Of a DNA stretch of 64,000 nucleotides, positions 62,487-64,000 are shown in pieces (position 1 is the stretch's first letter; every line of letters starts with the position of its first letter). Below the pieces are notes generated by a model that made no database searches, was not told the DNA's origin, and saw nothing but the letters and a program-made list of their open reading frames with translations. The DNA is from Saccharibacillus sacchari DSM 19268 (GTDB taxonomy: Bacteria; Bacillota; Bacilli; Paenibacillales; Paenibacillaceae). Made by a program: the position numbers and the translations under genes. The DNA lies in the NCBI RefSeq assembly GCF_000585395.1, contig NZ_KK073875.1, positions 1,082,407-1,146,406 of the forward strand, written 5' to 3'.

Positions 62487-64000
62487 TCAGTGCTTGCTCG
62501 GAGCGATCTCTTTGACCGAATTCCGGAATACTCTTCGCCCGATCTCCCGCTTCCCGCCTTCGAACGCCAACCGGAACGTCTCCTCCGCCTTAATCTCCTG
62601 CGACGAGAAGCCGAGCATGACGTCAAGCTGAACGTTCTCAAGTACCAGCTTCAGATCGCGATCATGATAACCGATCGAATCGAACGCAATCTCGAATTCG
62701 AGCGATACTTTTCCGCCCGACGGAATGCTGACGCGTTTGTATGCTTTCAGCTCGCGTTCGGGTTGCAGCACGCTGGCGTACTTTTTGCGCACGTATACCT
62801 GCACCACCTGATCGCCTTCGCGTTCGCCCGTGTTCGCGACGTCCGCCGACACCTTGATCCCGTTTTCCGTCTGCTCGAAGCTGACGTTTTCGGCTTCGAA
62901 CGTCGTGTAGCTCAGGCCGTAGCCGAACGGATACAGCGGCGCCAGGTCCATCTCCAGATATTTGCCGCGCCAGAATTGCTTATGCCCGGTCGCGAGCTGC
63001 GAATAATGTACCGGAAGCTGGCCCAGTGCTTTCGGCAGCGTGACTGACAGCTTGCCGCCCGGGTTGTAGGCTCCGGTCAGCGTTTCCGCGATCGCGTCGG
63101 CTCCGCGCATGCCAGGCTTCCACGCTTCGAGGATCGCGTCCATCGACTGGCTTTCTTCCAGCAATTCCAGCGGGCGCGCGTTGCATAATACCAGCACGAC
63201 CGGGCGTCCGGTTTCGTTCAGCGCGCGCAGCAGCTTTTTCTGTTCATGCGATAGACAGATTTCCACGCGGTCCGTCGATTCGCCGCTGTCGTTCTGTCGT
63301 CCCATGCCGCTCGTGTCGCCGCAGACCGCGATGATGACGTCTGCATCTTGCGCCGCCTCGACCGCTTCTTCGATCTGGTAAAAGTCGGCTTCGCCGTTGT
63401 AGTCGGTCGTGTCTTTGATGCCCGTTTTGTAGACGACGTCGGCGTTCGGCAGCGCGCTTTTCAAGGCTTCGTAGACGGTCGGCATATCCTGATGGTACAA
63501 ATCTTCATACCGCGTATCTTTCTTTTTGAAAAAGAGCGTGCGCGCCAATACCTCTTCCTCGGTCAATCCTTCGGAATGGTAGTACATGTCCTCGATATGC
63601 GCCGGGTACGAATAATCACTGTAGCCGAATTCCTTCACGTGGGCCAACGGGCCGATCACGGCGACCTTTTTCAAAGACGGATCAAGCGGCAGGATGCCGT
63701 TGTCGTTCTTGAGCAGGGTCATGGTTCGCAGCGCCATTTCCTTCGACAGTTCGACCATGTCCGGCGTACAGACGGAAGATTCGGTTGCCGCTTCGTCCAC
63801 GTACGGATTGTCGAACAGCCCGAGGCGGAATTTAAGATCCAGCACTTTGCGCACGGCGGAGTCGACCAGCTCAAGCGCGACGTCGCCTTTTTCCACCAAA
63901 CCCTGCAAATATTTCTCGAACATGAAGTCCAGCTCGCATTCAATGCCCGCTTCCAGCGCCAGCTTTACGGCTTCTTCCTGCGTCTCGCAGTATTCCTGGA
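62487..64000 (-). CDS. GH3 beta-glucosidase/xylosidase, C-terminal part (5' end outside window)
   Basis: The frame is open from the window edge (about 504 codons seen). It begins in the end of the barrel domain (AVKLALEAGIECELDF, FEKYLQGLVEKGDVAL, RVLDLKFRLGLF-like VLDLKFRLGLFDNPYV). The alpha/beta-sandwich domain has LLKNDNGILPLDPSLKKVAVIGPLA and GESTDRVEICLSHEQ. The C-terminal fibronectin-III-like domain (VSADVANTGEREGDQVVQVYV) is present. The catalytic Asp would be upstream of the window. No signal for export can be judged. Confidence 0.88.
   Translation of the reverse strand, partial: QEYCETQEEAVKLALEAGIECELDFMFEKYLQGLVEKGDVALELVDSAVRKVLDLKFRLGLFDNPYVDEAATESSVCTPDMVELSKEMALRTMTLLKNDNGILPLDPSLKKVAVIGPLAHVKEFGYSDYSYPAHIEDMYYHSEGLTEEEVLARTLFFKKKDTRYEDLYHQDMPTVYEALKSALPNADVVYKTGIKDTTDYNGEADFYQIEEAVEAAQDADVIIAVCGDTSGMGRQNDSGESTDRVEICLSHEQKKLLRALNETGRPVVLVLCNARPLELLEESQSMDAILEAWKPGMRGADAIAETLTGAYNPGGKLSVTLPKALGQLPVHYSQLATGHKQFWRGKYLEMDLAPLYPFGYGLSYTTFEAENVSFEQTENGIKVSADVANTGEREGDQVVQVYVRKKYASVLQPERELKAYKRVSIPSGGKVSLEFEIAFDSIGYHDRDLKLVLENVQLDVMLGFSSQEIKAEETFRLAFEGGKREIGRRVFRNSVKEIAPSKH

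Overview
The window looks like chromosomal DNA of a high-GC member of the Paenibacillaceae (Paenibacillus or Saccharibacillus type). Evidence: strong GGAGG-type ribosome binding sites, frequent GTG and TTG starts, an SLH-domain protein, CcpA-era carbohydrate operons, a B. subtilis-like GntR operator, an S-box (SAM-I) riboswitch and Firmicutes-type rho-independent terminators. Gene content is that of a plant- or soil-associated saccharolytic bacterium: GH85, GH42, GH32 and GH3 glycosidases, a polysaccharide deacetylase, glycerol, gluconate and fructan/sucrose utilisation, two large c-di-GMP enzymes and a chemoreceptor. No rRNA, tRNA, CRISPR array, prophage or intact transposase was seen.

Layout. 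1-1640 is an AT-rich island with a secreted putative toxin and an overlapping, 3'-truncated partner gene (probable immunity) that has no ATG/GTG/TTG start. 1647-10676: an SDR, a secreted GH85 endoglycosidase, a secreted repeat protein, a pirin and a GH42 beta-galactosidase. 10936-15184: CHASE3-HAMP-GAF-GGDEF cyclase and a membrane-fused alpha/beta hydrolase. 15475-19675: the glycerol locus, gldA-dhaKL, divergent from a PocR/AraC regulator. 19993-30651: esterases, DUF4261 protein, AEC transporter, chemoreceptor, polysaccharide deacetylase, aldo/keto reductase. 31401-37636: MHYT-PAS-GGDEF-EAL protein, Mug glycosylase, mqnB-mqnD of the futalosine menaquinone pathway, and an SLH protein that again lacks a canonical start. 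37756-40471: nitrilase/MtnE pair of methionine salvage and a complete SAM-I riboswitch with terminator but no gene behind it. 40472-43737: the gnt operon (gnd-gntR-gntK) with its operator. 44032-53327: a zinc-ribbon membrane protein, then a fructan/sucrose locus (two ABC permeases, binding lipoprotein, GH32, fructokinase) divergent from a LacI-type regulator. 53378-60582: a divergent second IF-3, PNPOx-like protein, GNAT, M20 peptidase and a heterodimeric ABC exporter. 60923-64000: an SDR, a small ORF and the C-terminal part of a GH3 beta-glucosidase.

The least ordinary content is non-coding. Three kinds of structured repeats lie between the genes: (1) MITE-like elements with 20-bp terminal repeats TAGGGCGTGTACGCAAACTC and TA at both ends (5934, 30754, 34077, 62311, plus an end fragment at 12900), two of which carry an extra internal hairpin whose sequence differs while its pairing is kept; (2) about 110-bp hairpin repeats closed by GAGAAATTCAGT/ACTGAATTTCTC with a variable but paired inner stem (21905, 43855, 61788, and inverted at 31316, where it runs into the 3' end of a coding region); (3) a cluster of three hairpins at 30983-31166 all closed by ATTGTTGC/GCAACAAT. 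Together with the two apparent ATT-start genes, the extra IF-3 and the gene-less riboswitch, these are the points most worth a second look.
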